Assembly: GCA_023445705.1 (NCBI GenBank)
Contig: JAEXKM010000160.1
Location: 1-32,024, forward strand
Source of the DNA: Pseudomonadota bacterium
GTDB lineage: Bacteria > Pseudomonadota > Alphaproteobacteria > Caulobacterales > Caulobacteraceae
DNA: 32,024 bases
Reading direction: 5' to 3'
The position numbers and the translations under genes are program-made. Shown here in pieces: positions 1 to 8,099 of this stretch; the first letter of the stretch is position 1; each line of letters starts with the position of its first letter. The notes under the pieces were generated by a model, which did not search any database, was not told the origin of the DNA, and worked only from the letters and a program-made list of their open reading frames with translations.

Positions 1-754
1 GGTTCACCCACTGCACCGGCAGCCGGAAGGGGCCCTGCAGGCGTCGCTTCTGGTCGACCTCGACCGTTTCCAGATAGCCCATCAGCGTGGGGCCGTGGTT
101 CCAGCCCATCTGTTCGCTGGGTGCGGTGATGTTGTCGCCCTTCAGCGCCGACATCGGGATTGCGGTGAATTCCTTGATGCCGATCTGGGCGGCGAAGTCG
201 TGGTACTCGTCGAGGATGCTGTCGAACACCTCCTTCGACCAGCCCACCAGGTCCATCTTGTTCACCGCCAGGATCACGTGGCGGATGCCGAGCAGGCTGA
301 CGAGATAGGAGTGTCGGCGCGTCTGGGTCAGCACGCCCTTGCGCGCGTCGATCAGGATCACGGCCGCGTCGGCGGTCGAGGCGCCGGTGACCATGTTGCG
401 CGTGTACTGCTCGTGGCCGGGGGTGTCGGCGACGATGAACTTGCGCTTGTCGGTCGAGAAGAAGCGATAGGCGACGTCGATGGAGATGCCTTGCTCGCGC
501 TCGGCCGCCAGGCCGTCCACCAGCAGGGCGAAGTCGATGTCCCCGCCCTGGGTGCCGACGCGCTTGGAGTCGGCCTCGAGGGCGGCAAGCTGATCCTCGA
601 AGATCATCTTGGAGTCGTAGAGCAGCCGGCCGATCAGGGTCGACTTGCCGTCATCCACCGAGCCGCAGGTCAGGAACCGCAGCAGGCTCTTGCGCTCATG
701 GGCGGCCAGATAGGCTTCGATGTCTTCGGCGATCAGGGCGGACTGATGGGCCAT
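1..754 (-). CDS. cysN: Sulfate adenylyltransferase subunit 1, GTPase (partial)
   Basis: Large GTPase subunit of ATP sulfurylase. With CysD it makes adenosine 5'-phosphosulfate from sulfate and ATP, driven by GTP hydrolysis, in cytoplasmic sulfate assimilation. Reading from the ATG at 754, the first 251 residues are visible and the rest lies beyond the left edge. The EF-Tu-like G domain is clear: P-loop GSVDDGKS at residues 31-38, then DTPGHEQYTRNM (G3), then NKMDL (G4). No frameshift is visible in the part present. It lies downstream of cysD on the same strand, separated by 108 bases that carry a palindromic repeat. Whether the missing end carries a fused CysC kinase domain, as in many alphaproteobacteria, cannot be decided here. 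Confidence 0.96.
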   Translation of the reverse strand, partial: MAHQSALIAEDIEAYLAAHERKSLLRFLTCGSVDDGKSTLIGRLLYDSKMIFEDQLAALEADSKRVGTQGGDIDFALLVDGLAAEREQGISIDVAYRFFSTDKRKFIVADTPGHEQYTRNMVTGASTADAAVILIDARKGVLTQTRRHSYLVSLLGIRHVILAVNKMDLVGWSKEVFDSILDEYHDFAAQIGIKEFTAIPMSALKGDNITAPSEQMGWNHGPTLMGYLETVEVDQKRRLQGPFRLPVQWVN

Positions 755-765
755 TCGATTAAATC

Positions 766-856
766 CGCTCATTCCCGCGCAGGCGGGAACCCAAAGGGCC
801 GCTCAGTGCGCACATCTTCGATTCAGCTTGGGTCCCCGCCTTCGCGGGGATGAGCG
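766..856. repeat. REP-like palindromic element between cysD and cysN
   Basis: Two 29-base arms, 766-794 and 828-856, are inverted copies matching at 26 of 29 positions, separated by 33 bases. Each arm is itself a short hairpin around a CCCCGC..GCGGGG core. The sequence type (TCATTCCCGCG..GCGGGAAC) resembles dispersed REP/MITE-like palindromes that I recall from many proteobacterial genomes. It fills almost all of the space between the cysD stop and the cysN start, so any shared transcript would contain a large hairpin here. Confidence 0.8.
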
Positions 857-862
857 AAGGCC

Positions 863-1810
863 TCAAAAGTACCCCTCCTGCTTCTTCTTCTCCATCGACG
901 CGGCCTGGTCGTGGTCGATCATCCGGCCCTGGCGCTCCGACGTGGTGGTCAGCAGCATTTCCTGGATGATTTCGGGCAGGGTCGCGGCGGTGCTTTCGAC
1001 TGCGCCGGTCAGCGGATAGCAGCCGAGGGTGCGGAACCGCACCGACTTCATCATCGGCGTCTCGCCAGGACGCAGCGGCATGCGCTCGTCGTCCACCATG
1101 ATCAGCGTCCCGTCGCGTTCCACCACCGGACGCACGTCCGAGAAGTACAGCGGCACGATCGGGATGTTCTCCAGGTGGATGTATTGCCAGATGTCCAGCT
1201 CGGTCCAGTTGGAGATCGGGAACACCCGGATGCTCTCGCCCGGGTTCTTGCGGGTGTTGTAGAGCCGCCAGAGTTCCGGCCGCTGGTTCTTCGGGTCCCA
1301 ACGGTGCTGGGCCGAGCGGAACGAGAAGATGCGCTCCTTGGCCCGCGACTTCTCCTCGTCGCGCCGCGCGCCGCCGAAGGCCGCGTCGAACCCGTACTTG
1401 TCCAGCGCCTGCTTCAGGCCCTCGGTCTTCCAGATGTCGGTGTGCAGCGCGCTGCCGTGGTCGAACGGATTGATGTTCCGGGCGACGGCCTCGGGATTCT
1501 TGTGCACCAGCAGCTCGAACCCCAGTTCCTTGGCCATGCGCTCGCGCATCTCGTACATGGCGCGGAACTTCCACGTGGTGTCCACGTGCAGCAGCGGGAA
1601 CGGCGGCTTGGACGGATAGAACGCCTTGGCCGCCAGATGCAGCATCACGGCGGAGTCCTTGCCGATGGAATAGAGCATCACCGGCCGCTCGGCCTCGGAC
1701 GCCACCTCGCGCATGATCTGGATGCTCTCGGCTTCCAGGCGCTGGAGATGCGTAAGCGTTTCGGGAGCGATCGCGGGCGCTTTCGCCTGCATCAGGGCTG
1801 TACCTTGCAC
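863..1810 (-). CDS. cysD: Sulfate adenylyltransferase subunit 2
   Basis: Catalytic ATP sulfurylase subunit (PAPS reductase/N-type PPase superfamily), the partner of CysN in the first step of sulfate assimilation. The 315 residues include the PP-loop SIGKDSAVMLH near 48-58, the LLHVDTTWKF segment, the GGARRDEEKSRAKER block, and the family-typical C-terminal end with RQGRMIDHDQ and a final EGYF. Length is as expected for the family. The chosen start is a GTG at 1810 with GAGG about six bases upstream. An ATG six codons inside (1792) is an alternative that would cost nothing conserved. It is the first gene of the cysDN pair and diverges from the ada-type gene across 242 bases. Confidence 0.96.
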   Translation of the reverse strand: MQGTALMQAKAPAIAPETLTHLQRLEAESIQIMREVASEAERPVMLYSIGKDSAVMLHLAAKAFYPSKPPFPLLHVDTTWKFRAMYEMRERMAKELGFELLVHKNPEAVARNINPFDHGSALHTDIWKTEGLKQALDKYGFDAAFGGARRDEEKSRAKERIFSFRSAQHRWDPKNQRPELWRLYNTRKNPGESIRVFPISNWTELDIWQYIHLENIPIVPLYFSDVRPVVERDGTLIMVDDERMPLRPGETPMMKSVRFRTLGCYPLTGAVESTAATLPEIIQEMLLTTTSERQGRMIDHDQAASMEKKKQEGYF

Positions 1811-2052
1811 GTGAACCTCGGGGCCGAACCCTGCTTGTAACCAAATCTAACGATGAAAAAATCCGCTCGTCGCATCGCTGCGGCGCGCAGATTGGCCCTG
1901 GGCGATGGCTTAAGGGAGCCTCATCTCCATGACGAGACAGTTTTCCTGACAGGCCCGCGAGGAAAATGACGAGGGCCGAAAGGCGCCGCTTCGTTTCCGG
2001 TGATGTCCGAAAACCGCGAGACACATGGGGCGGCAAGGCCGATCATGCCAGC
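1811..2052. other. Divergent intergenic region between cysD and the ada-alkA gene
   Basis: 242 bases that must hold the promoters of both cysD (minus) and the alkylation-repair operon (plus). Two small repeat features are visible. ATGACGAG occurs at 1929-1936 and again at 1966-1973, and TTTTCCT (1941-1947) pairs with AGGAAAA (1960-1966) across 12 bases. I see no convincing riboswitch or standard -35/-10 pair. Confidence 0.4.
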
Positions 2053-3564
2053 ATGGATACGCCAGTCATGGATATGGACGACGACGCCTGCTACCGCGCC
2101 TTCGTGATGCGCGACAGCCGTTTCGACGGCCGCATTTTCTCGGGCGTGCTGACCACCGGCATCTACTGCCGGCCGATCTGTCCGGCGCGGACGCCCAAGC
2201 GCGAGAACATGCGGTTTTATCGGTCCGCCGCCGCTGCGCAGGAAGCAGGCTTTCGGCCCTGCCTGCGTTGCCGTCCGGAAACCTCGCCCGATCTCGGCTC
2301 CTGGCGCGGCACCTCCAACACCGTCTCGCGGGCCATGGCGCTGATCGAGGCCGGCGCGCTGGACGCCGGCGACGTCGACGCGCTCGCTTCGCGCCTGGGG
2401 GTGGGCGAGCGGCAGCTTCGCCGGCTGTTCAACCAACATGTAGGCGCATCGCCCATCGCGGTCGCTCAGACCCGGCGAGTCCTGCTCGCCAAGCAGCTCA
2501 TCCAGGAAACCCGCATGCCGATGGCCGAGGTGGCGCTGGCCGCCGGCTTCGGCAGCGTGCGCCGCTTCAACGAGACCTTCCAGCAGCTCTTCGACCGTCC
2601 GCCCGCCAGGCTGCGTAGGCTGGGCGGCGCAGAGATCGCCGCCAGCGACGGAGGTTCGGCGACCATTCGGCTAGCCTATCGCGCGCCCTATGACTGGGCC
2701 GCCATGCTGAGCTTCCTGACAGCGCGCGCCATTCCCGGCGTCGAGAGCGTTCGTGACGGCCGCTATGCCCGAACCCTGGCGATCGCCGGAACCACCGGCG
2801 TGGTCATGGTGGAGCCGGGGGAGGGCGACTACCTCAAGGTCACCCTGCGGTTCGCCAAGGTGCAGGCATGGCCCGCGGTGATCGCCCGGGTTCGCAGGGT
2901 CTTCGATCTTGCCGCCGACCCTGCCGTGATCGCCGCGCACCTGTCGGAGGATCCCGACCTCGCGCCGATGGTGGCCGCTCGTCCCGGTCTACGCGCGCCT
3001 GGCGCCTGGGACGGTTTCGAGCTGGCCGTTCGCGCCGTGCTGGGCCAGCAGATCACCGTCCATGCCGCCCGCATGCTGGCGGGCAAGATCACCGCGGCGT
3101 ACGGCTCGCCTCTGCAGGACGAGGCCGCCAACCGCCTGGGCCTGACCCACTTCTTCCCGACGCCGGGCCAGCTCGCCCTGGCCGACGTCGAAACCCTCGC
3201 CATGCCGCGTTCGCGCGGGCGGGCGCTCGTCGGACTGGCCGCCGCGGCCGACGCCGATCCGGAGCTCTTCGGCGCACGCCGCAGCCTGGACGAGGCGGTC
3301 GCTGCGCTTCGCGCCTTGCCGGGCGTCGGCGAGTGGACGGCACAGTACATCGCCATGCGCGCCCTGCGTGAGCCCGACGCCTTCCCCAGCGCCGACATCG
3401 GCCTGATGCGGGCGTTGGAAGGTCCTGGCGGGGAGCGGCCCAATCCCGCCGAGCTTCTGGCCCGCGCCGAGCGTTGGCGGCCATGGCGGGCCTACGCGGC
3501 CTCCCACCTCTGGGCCGCCGATCCCAAGAACCCGTCGGAGGGCAAACATGCCAAAGCCGCTTGA
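2053..3564 (+). CDS. Ada-type methyl-sensor / AraC HTH fused to AlkA DNA-3-methyladenine glycosylase
   Basis: Bifunctional alkylation-damage protein of 503 residues. Domain 1 (about 1-80) is the Ada zinc/methylphosphotriester domain with Cys39, Cys43, Cys70 and Cys73. Domain 2 (about 85-185) is an AraC-type helix-turn-helix. Domain 3 (about 195-500) is AlkA: N-terminal subdomain, then LGQQITV, the helix-hairpin-helix LPGVGEWTA and the catalytic aspartate of FPSADIGL near residue 448. The fusion should both sense methylated DNA backbone and excise alkylated purines. The start at 2053 is preferred because it puts the first zinc cysteine at 39, close to residue 38 in E. coli Ada. An ATG at 1966 keeps frame but adds 29 unconserved residues and has a purine stretch too close to the start. 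The last 17 bases overlap the methyltransferase gene. Confidence 0.92.
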   Translation: MDTPVMDMDDDACYRAFVMRDSRFDGRIFSGVLTTGIYCRPICPARTPKRENMRFYRSAAAAQEAGFRPCLRCRPETSPDLGSWRGTSNTVSRAMALIEAGALDAGDVDALASRLGVGERQLRRLFNQHVGASPIAVAQTRRVLLAKQLIQETRMPMAEVALAAGFGSVRRFNETFQQLFDRPPARLRRLGGAEIAASDGGSATIRLAYRAPYDWAAMLSFLTARAIPGVESVRDGRYARTLAIAGTTGVVMVEPGEGDYLKVTLRFAKVQAWPAVIARVRRVFDLAADPAVIAAHLSEDPDLAPMVAARPGLRAPGAWDGFELAVRAVLGQQITVHAARMLAGKITAAYGSPLQDEAANRLGLTHFFPTPGQLALADVETLAMPRSRGRALVGLAAAADADPELFGARRSLDEAVAALRALPGVGEWTAQYIAMRALREPDAFPSADIGLMRALEGPGGERPNPAELLARAERWRPWRAYAASHLWAADPKNPSEGKHAKAA

Positions 3565-4078
3565 AGTCCTGACGCTCGCCCGCCTGCTGACGCCGATGGG
3601 GGAGGGACTGGTCGTTTCTGACGCGCAGGGCTTCCTGCGCGCTTTCGACTGGACGAGCCACGAGGCCCGCTTGCGCCTTTTGCTGCGCCGGCAGAACCCG
3701 CCGACCGAGCTCGTGGAGGGCGCAGTTCCCACGGCGATCGGCGCCGCCTTCGAGTCCTATTTCGGCGGCCAGCTCGACGCGCTCAGCGCCATTCCCTGGC
3801 GGACCGGCGGGACGGAGTTTCAGCGCGCCGTCTGGCAGGCGCTGTGCTCGATCCCGGCTGGGGAGACCCTGACCTACAAGGGTCTGGCCGCCCGTATCGG
3901 CAAGCCGGCGGCGATCCGCGCGGTCGGCCTCGCCAACGGCGCCAACCCGGTGGGCGTCGTCGTGCCCTGCCATCGCGTGATCGGCTCCGACGGAACGCTC
4001 ACCGGCTACGGCGGGGGGATCGAGCGCAAGCGGTGGCTGTTGCAGCACGAGGGGGCGGCCTTCAAGGTCGCCGCATGA
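3548..4078 (+). CDS. ogt: Methylated-DNA--[protein]-cysteine S-methyltransferase
   Basis: Suicide repair protein that moves the alkyl group from O6-alkylguanine to its own cysteine. It has 176 residues. The active-site motif PCHRVIG places the acceptor at Cys141, and the preceding helix region has the expected form (FQRAVWQAL..IPAGETLTY.GLAARIGKP.AIRAVGLANGANP). The C-terminus carries YGGGIERKRWLLQHE. It overlaps the Ada/AlkA gene by 17 bases, so the two are co-transcribed and probably coupled in translation. Together they supply the functions of E. coli Ada and AlkA, with the methyltransferase domain encoded separately. Confidence 0.95.
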   Translation: MPKPLEVLTLARLLTPMGEGLVVSDAQGFLRAFDWTSHEARLRLLLRRQNPPTELVEGAVPTAIGAAFESYFGGQLDALSAIPWRTGGTEFQRAVWQALCSIPAGETLTYKGLAARIGKPAAIRAVGLANGANPVGVVVPCHRVIGSDGTLTGYGGGIERKRWLLQHEGAAFKVAA

Positions 4079-4181
4079 GGTTTCATGACCGAAATTTCAT
4101 GATGTGACAGATCGCCCCCTGCGGCGGATCGTCGTATAACGCTGCTCGCTGGAATCGTATCGGACGTACGGGAGAGTTCCG

Positions 4182-4430
4182 ATGCAAACCTTGACCGAAA
4201 TCGTAGCCGCCGTCGTGGTCTCTTCGTCCGCTGCGGCCTATTCGCATTTCGGCGTGACGCTGGACACCCAGCAGGTCGATAAGCCTGCCCCGGCCCAGCG
4301 CACCGTCGCGCGTACGGTGACCCGCAAGGTCGCTGCCGCGCCGAACGCGCGCATGGTCGTCAAGGTCGCTAAACCCGCGGGAGAAGAGCGCCCGCTATGC
4401 CCGGACGAACGCGCCCGCCTGCGCGTCTGA
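4182..4430 (+). CDS. Small hypothetical protein with hydrophobic N-terminus
   Basis: 82 residues, family not recognised. A clear ribosome binding site GGGAGAG (4170-4176) stands five bases before the ATG. Residues about 7-27 are hydrophobic and alanine/valine/serine-rich, which could be a poor signal peptide or a membrane anchor. The rest is basic and alanine-rich (many R, K and V) and ends soon after a CPDERARLRV segment. Codon use is high-GC like its neighbours. A TATAAC-like box at about 4135 could be its -10. It sits between the repair operon and the TipN-like gene with no obvious link to either. Confidence 0.6.
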   Translation: MQTLTEIVAAVVVSSSAAAYSHFGVTLDTQQVDKPAPAQRTVARTVTRKVAAAPNARMVVKVAKPAGEERPLCPDERARLRV

Positions 4431-4571
4431 CAGGCCGGTTCCCGCTCCACGCGAATTTCATCCGCATCAACGCTTTGCCTCGTCGGCGTTCGCCGGTAAT
4501 TCTTGTCCCTTGAGCGCAACGGCGGGTTCTGAGGCCCGTCTGCAGGGGTGGAAGGCCGCTTACGACGGGCC

Positions 4572-7076
4572 ATGAAGATCAAGAAGCGGCGACAGCCAGT
4601 AGATTTCCAGGCGTTGGACGACACCGTCGGCCCCGAAGCTGCGCCCACGCCGGCGCCTGAACCCGAGCTTTCCTTCGCCACTGCGGCGGGGGGCGAACTC
4701 GCGCTCGAGCGCGAGGCTGCGCCCCCGGCCCGAGAAGCCATCAGCCAGCGTCCGCTCGCGATCACGCGGCTGACCCAGGCCGAGGCGCCGACCGGCTGGC
4801 CGATCTATCTGGCTGCGCTCGTCGTTTCCGTGCTCTGGGCCTGCGCCCCGCTCGCTTTCGCCTTCGGTTATCGCCGCGCCGTTGCGCCATTGGACTTCGA
4901 GCCCTTTGCGATCCTGGTCTTCGCGGCGCTCGCCATTGGTCCGGCGCTGCTGGTCTGGGTCGCCGCCTATCTGCTTCGCCAGGGCCAGAAGCTCGGGGCC
5001 GAGGCCCAGCGCGCCAAGGCGCTTGCCGACGAGATGATCAGCCCGGCCGTGGCCGCCGGCGTCCAGACCATGGACGTCGTCAACGCCGTCCGCGAGGAGA
5101 TCGCCCGCGCCGGCCAGGCGGCCGAGGAGGCGCGCGACACCATGGTCGTGCTGCGCCAGGCCCTGGCCGCCGATAGCGAGGAACTGGCCCAGGCCGCCGC
5201 CAACGCCGCCCGCACCGCCAAGGGGCTGTCCGAGGCCCTCGGTCAGGAACGCAGCGAACTTGGCGGCCTGGCCGAAAAGCTCGACGCTCAGGCGACGGCC
5301 GTGGCCGACGTCATCGCCCGCCAGGCCAAGATGGTCGGGGAGGCGTCCGATCTCGCCGAAGCCCAGCTTCGCGAAGCCGAGGCCTCGCTGGCGTCCCGCG
5401 CCGCCGACCTTGCGGCCGCCGCCGGTGAAACCAGCGACGCGGCCCGCACCGCCGCCGAAGACCTCACCCGCCACATCGCCCGCCTGGAAACCGCCGGCGC
5501 CGGCGTCGCCCAGCAGATCGGCGCAGTGGAGAAGGGCCTTGCCGAGCAACGCGCGGGCCTGGTCAGCGCCACCGACGCCCTGAAGTCCGATCAGCAGGCG
5601 TTCAACGCCCAGGTGGACGAGCAATCGGGCAAGCTTGCCGACTTCATCAGCCAGGCGCGGCTCTCGACCATGGAGATGGGCGATCGTGCGGCCAAGGGCG
5701 GCGAGGCCCTGCGCCAACTCCTCGCCGAAGCCGCCGAGCAGTTCCGTGAACTGGCCGAGACCGCCAAGGCCGAGCGCGACGAGTTTGGCCAGTCGACCGT
5801 GCACTCGGTCGAGGCCGTCGCCCAGGCCGCCGCCGCCGAGCGCGCGCGTCTGGAGGAACAGACCCGCGCGGCGATCGCCGCCATGGGCCAGGCCGCCGAG
5901 GAGACCCGTCAGGTCGCCGCGCGCCACGCCGAGACTGCCCGCAATCAGGTGGACCAGCTTTCCGAGGCCGCCTTCACCGCTGGCCAGCAGGCCAACAAGC
6001 TCTTCGAGGCTCGCCTGAGCGAGGCCCGCGCCCTGATCGAACAGTCGGCGGCCATTGTCGAGCAGGCCGGCGCCGCCACGATCCGCAAGCTGGAGGAGGG
6101 GGCTCGCGCCGCGCGCTCCACCCTCGACGAGCTAACCGCCATGCTGGGCGACATCGAGGCTCGCGCCACCGAACTGCCCTCCGCGGCCCGCGAGAAGGCC
6201 GAGCAGGTCCGTCTCGCCGTGGCCGAGAGCATCGACGAGCTCATGGATCACGCACGCCGCACCGCCGACGAGACCCAGGCTATCGACGAGGCCTTCCAGG
6301 AGCGCGTGCGCCGCAATTACGAGACGCTGAGCGAAGCCGTACGGATGATGGGCGCCGTCGCCACCACCGGCGCCGCGCCTGCGGCGCCTGCCCCGCGCGA
6401 GCGGCCGGCTCGCGCCTCGCTGCGTGAGAGCCTGACCCCGGCTAAGGCCGAGGTCCCGCCGGCGGCGGACGACGCGGCCGAGCTCGAACTCGACCAGCCG
6501 ATCGCCGCGCCGCCCAAGGCCCCAGAGAACGCTGCGGCCGACGAGCCGCGCGCCCGCCTGCGCCTGACGCCGACCGCCACGGACGCCGAGTTCCGCACCG
6601 TGTTCGGCCAGGCTACCGGCCGCGCCGAGGATACGGCCGACGAGTGGACTTGGAAGGACCTCATCTCCTCCCTCGAAGGATCCGAAGAGGAAGCCGCCGT
6701 CGTCGCCGAGCGCCAGCAGGCTCCGCTGGAGGAGATATTGGGCGCGGAAATCACTGGAATGGGCATCGATCCCTCGGCCCTGCTACCGCGCAGCCGGATC
6801 GAGGAACTGGCAGCCACGCTGCAGGCCCGCGACGGCGAAGGCGCCCGCGAAGTCGTACGTCGGCTCGCCCCGGCCGCGACCCGCCGCCTGACTCGCAAGC
6901 TGCTGACCGACGAGGGCCTGAAGCGTCAGGTCGTCGCCTATCTGGGGCGCTATCACGAACTCCTGGACGACGCCGTGACCCGCGACCCGGCCGGGTTCCT
7001 GGTCGAAGCCTTGCTCAATTCCGAGGCCGGCCGGACCTATCTGCTGTTCGACGCCGCCGCCGGCGACCTCGTCTAA
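4572..7076 (+). CDS. tipN: TipN-like polar coiled-coil membrane protein
   Basis: 834 residues. The N-terminal 75 residues are basic then proline/alanine/glutamate-rich. Two membrane segments follow at about 76-100 and 110-136. A very long alanine/glutamate-rich coiled coil runs from about 137 to 600, then an A/P-rich linker and a conserved-looking globular end (WTWKDLISSLEG to TYLLFD). This plan, two N-terminal membrane helices then a long coiled coil, is that of Caulobacter TipN, the new-pole landmark that orients the polarity axis and places the flagellum. Nearness to an alpha-type flagellin cluster supports this. The start is uncertain: ATG 4572 is preferred, while an in-frame GTG at 4548 adds eight residues. 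Another large coiled-coil membrane protein is the main alternative. Confidence 0.66.
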   Translation: MKIKKRRQPVDFQALDDTVGPEAAPTPAPEPELSFATAAGGELALEREAAPPAREAISQRPLAITRLTQAEAPTGWPIYLAALVVSVLWACAPLAFAFGYRRAVAPLDFEPFAILVFAALAIGPALLVWVAAYLLRQGQKLGAEAQRAKALADEMISPAVAAGVQTMDVVNAVREEIARAGQAAEEARDTMVVLRQALAADSEELAQAAANAARTAKGLSEALGQERSELGGLAEKLDAQATAVADVIARQAKMVGEASDLAEAQLREAEASLASRAADLAAAAGETSDAARTAAEDLTRHIARLETAGAGVAQQIGAVEKGLAEQRAGLVSATDALKSDQQAFNAQVDEQSGKLADFISQARLSTMEMGDRAAKGGEALRQLLAEAAEQFRELAETAKAERDEFGQSTVHSVEAVAQAAAAERARLEEQTRAAIAAMGQAAEETRQVAARHAETARNQVDQLSEAAFTAGQQANKLFEARLSEARALIEQSAAIVEQAGAATIRKLEEGARAARSTLDELTAMLGDIEARATELPSAAREKAEQVRLAVAESIDELMDHARRTADETQAIDEAFQERVRRNYETLSEAVRMMGAVATTGAAPAAPAPRERPARASLRESLTPAKAEVPPAADDAAELELDQPIAAPPKAPENAAADEPRARLRLTPTATDAEFRTVFGQATGRAEDTADEWTWKDLISSLEGSEEEAAVVAERQQAPLEEILGAEITGMGIDPSALLPRSRIEELAATLQARDGEGAREVVRRLAPAATRRLTRKLLTDEGLKRQVVAYLGRYHELLDDAVTRDPAGFLVEALLNSEAGRTYLLFDAAAGDLV

Positions 7077-7137
7077 GCTCTCGCTCGGCCGAGACTTTTC
7101 AGGTTAGGCTGCGTTTCTCACCTCTGTGAGGATGCAC

Positions 7138-7572
7138 ATGGCAAACGACGCGCCGAGTGATCGCGAGCGGGCCCACGCCGCCTGGCGGGCGGCCGAACGC
7201 ATCAAGCGCCTGTCCGACCGGCTGATCGGCTTTGGCCCCATGGGCATCGGCCTCGACGGCGTGCTGGCCTGGGTGCCGGTCGCCGGCACAGCCTACGGCG
7301 CCGGCGCGGGAGCGCTGCTGCTCTGGCACGGCGTAGCGGCCGGAGCCTCATTTCCAACCCTGGCGCGGATGGCGGCCTATCTGATCGTGGACACCGCGGC
7401 TTCCGCCGGACCGGTGGTCGGATGGGCGATCGACACCCTGTTTCCGGGGCAGCTCATGGCCGCGAACGCGCTCCAGAAGGACATAGAAGCGCGCCATGGC
7501 CCCTCGGAACTGCCGCGCAGTTGGTACGGCAAGCCGAAGTGGCGCAAGCGGCCCAGCCCTAGCCACGTCTAG
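7138..7572 (+). CDS. DUF4112 domain membrane protein
   Basis: 144 residues of the DUF4112 type, function unknown. The N-terminal half has a charged helix (RERAHAAWRAAERIKRLSDRL) followed by the typical glycine-rich GFGPMGIGLDGVLAWVPVAGT segment. Three hydrophobic stretches follow: the segment after WVPVAGT, the AAYLIVDTAASAGPVVGW region, and the family's DTLF patch. The tail is basic (KPKWRKRPSPS). The ATG at 7138 is chosen because TGAGG at 7127-7131 sits six bases ahead. The in-frame GTG 7126 and ATG 7132 lack a spaced site. The next gene follows after 16 bases, so the two may share a transcript. Confidence 0.82.
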   Translation: MANDAPSDRERAHAAWRAAERIKRLSDRLIGFGPMGIGLDGVLAWVPVAGTAYGAGAGALLLWHGVAAGASFPTLARMAAYLIVDTAASAGPVVGWAIDTLFPGQLMAANALQKDIEARHGPSELPRSWYGKPKWRKRPSPSHV

Positions 7573-7588
7573 CCCGCGGAGGCAGAGC

Positions 7589-7957
7589 ATGTTCAGGCAC
7601 GTGAAGTTCTCGAGCTTGCCGGTCACCAACCAGGATCGCGCCATCGCCTTCTATCGCGACGTGCTCGGACTGGCTCTCGCCGCGGACCAGCAGTACGGCA
7701 GCGGCTGGCGCTGGGTCGAGCTCGAGGTGAGCGGTTCGCCGACGCGCATCCTCTTCGAGCGCCGGGCCGACGACCAGCCCGGCGAACAGCCGGTGCTTAT
7801 CCTGGTCGTCGAGAGCGTGGACGACGCCTATGTCAGCCTCGTCGCCAAGGGCGTCGTCTTCGACCAGGCCCCCATCGACGCCCCCTGGTCGCCCCGCGAA
7901 CGCTACGCCCTGCTACGCGACAGCGAGGGCAACCTGGTGATGATCGGCTCCGGCTGA
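7589..7957 (+). CDS. VOC (glyoxalase/bleomycin-resistance) family protein
   Basis: 122-residue vicinal-oxygen-chelate fold protein. It opens with the usual beta-alpha unit (HVKFSSLPVTNQDRAIAFYRDVLGL), has an alternating middle (WRWVELEVSG..RILFERR) and closes with LLRDSEGNLVMIGSG, where the Glu of the EGN motif is the usual metal ligand. The first ligand position would be His4. Substrate cannot be told. The start at 7589 has GGAGG at 7578-7582, seven bases ahead. It follows the DUF4112 gene closely. Confidence 0.88.
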   Translation: MFRHVKFSSLPVTNQDRAIAFYRDVLGLALAADQQYGSGWRWVELEVSGSPTRILFERRADDQPGEQPVLILVVESVDDAYVSLVAKGVVFDQAPIDAPWSPRERYALLRDSEGNLVMIGSG

Positions 7958-8099
7958 GGCCGCCTTCCCGCGCTTCGTCCGATGCGCTAGAGGAGTCCGC
8001 ATCGGGCCGATGCGGATCGCCCGACCAGATGGCCCCGGTCATCCAAGCATCCGCTCCAGAGCGGTGGTCCCTGAAGGCCGCTGCACGCAGGAGCGTGTC

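Noticed and set aside
759..2036. Long open frame (425 codons) overlapping cysD on the minus strand
   Set aside because: It is a different frame of the cysD region and translates the palindromic arms into PAKAG/RLRGNE-like peptides. High GC makes such shadow frames; cysD is strongly supported in its own frame.
1966..2052. Upstream ATG at 1966 as start of the ada-alkA gene
   Set aside because: The purine stretch is almost touching the ATG, and the extra 29 residues would move the first zinc cysteine far from the family position.
4081..4102. Direct repeat TTTCATGA at 4081 and 4095 after the methyltransferase gene
   Set aside because: Only eight bases, partly palindromic by chance, and no partner feature; not enough to call a site.
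4560..5927. 455-codon minus-strand open frame across the tipN-like gene
   Set aside because: Gly/Leu/Ala-rich composition typical of an antisense shadow of a GC-rich coiled-coil gene; no motif or ribosome binding site.
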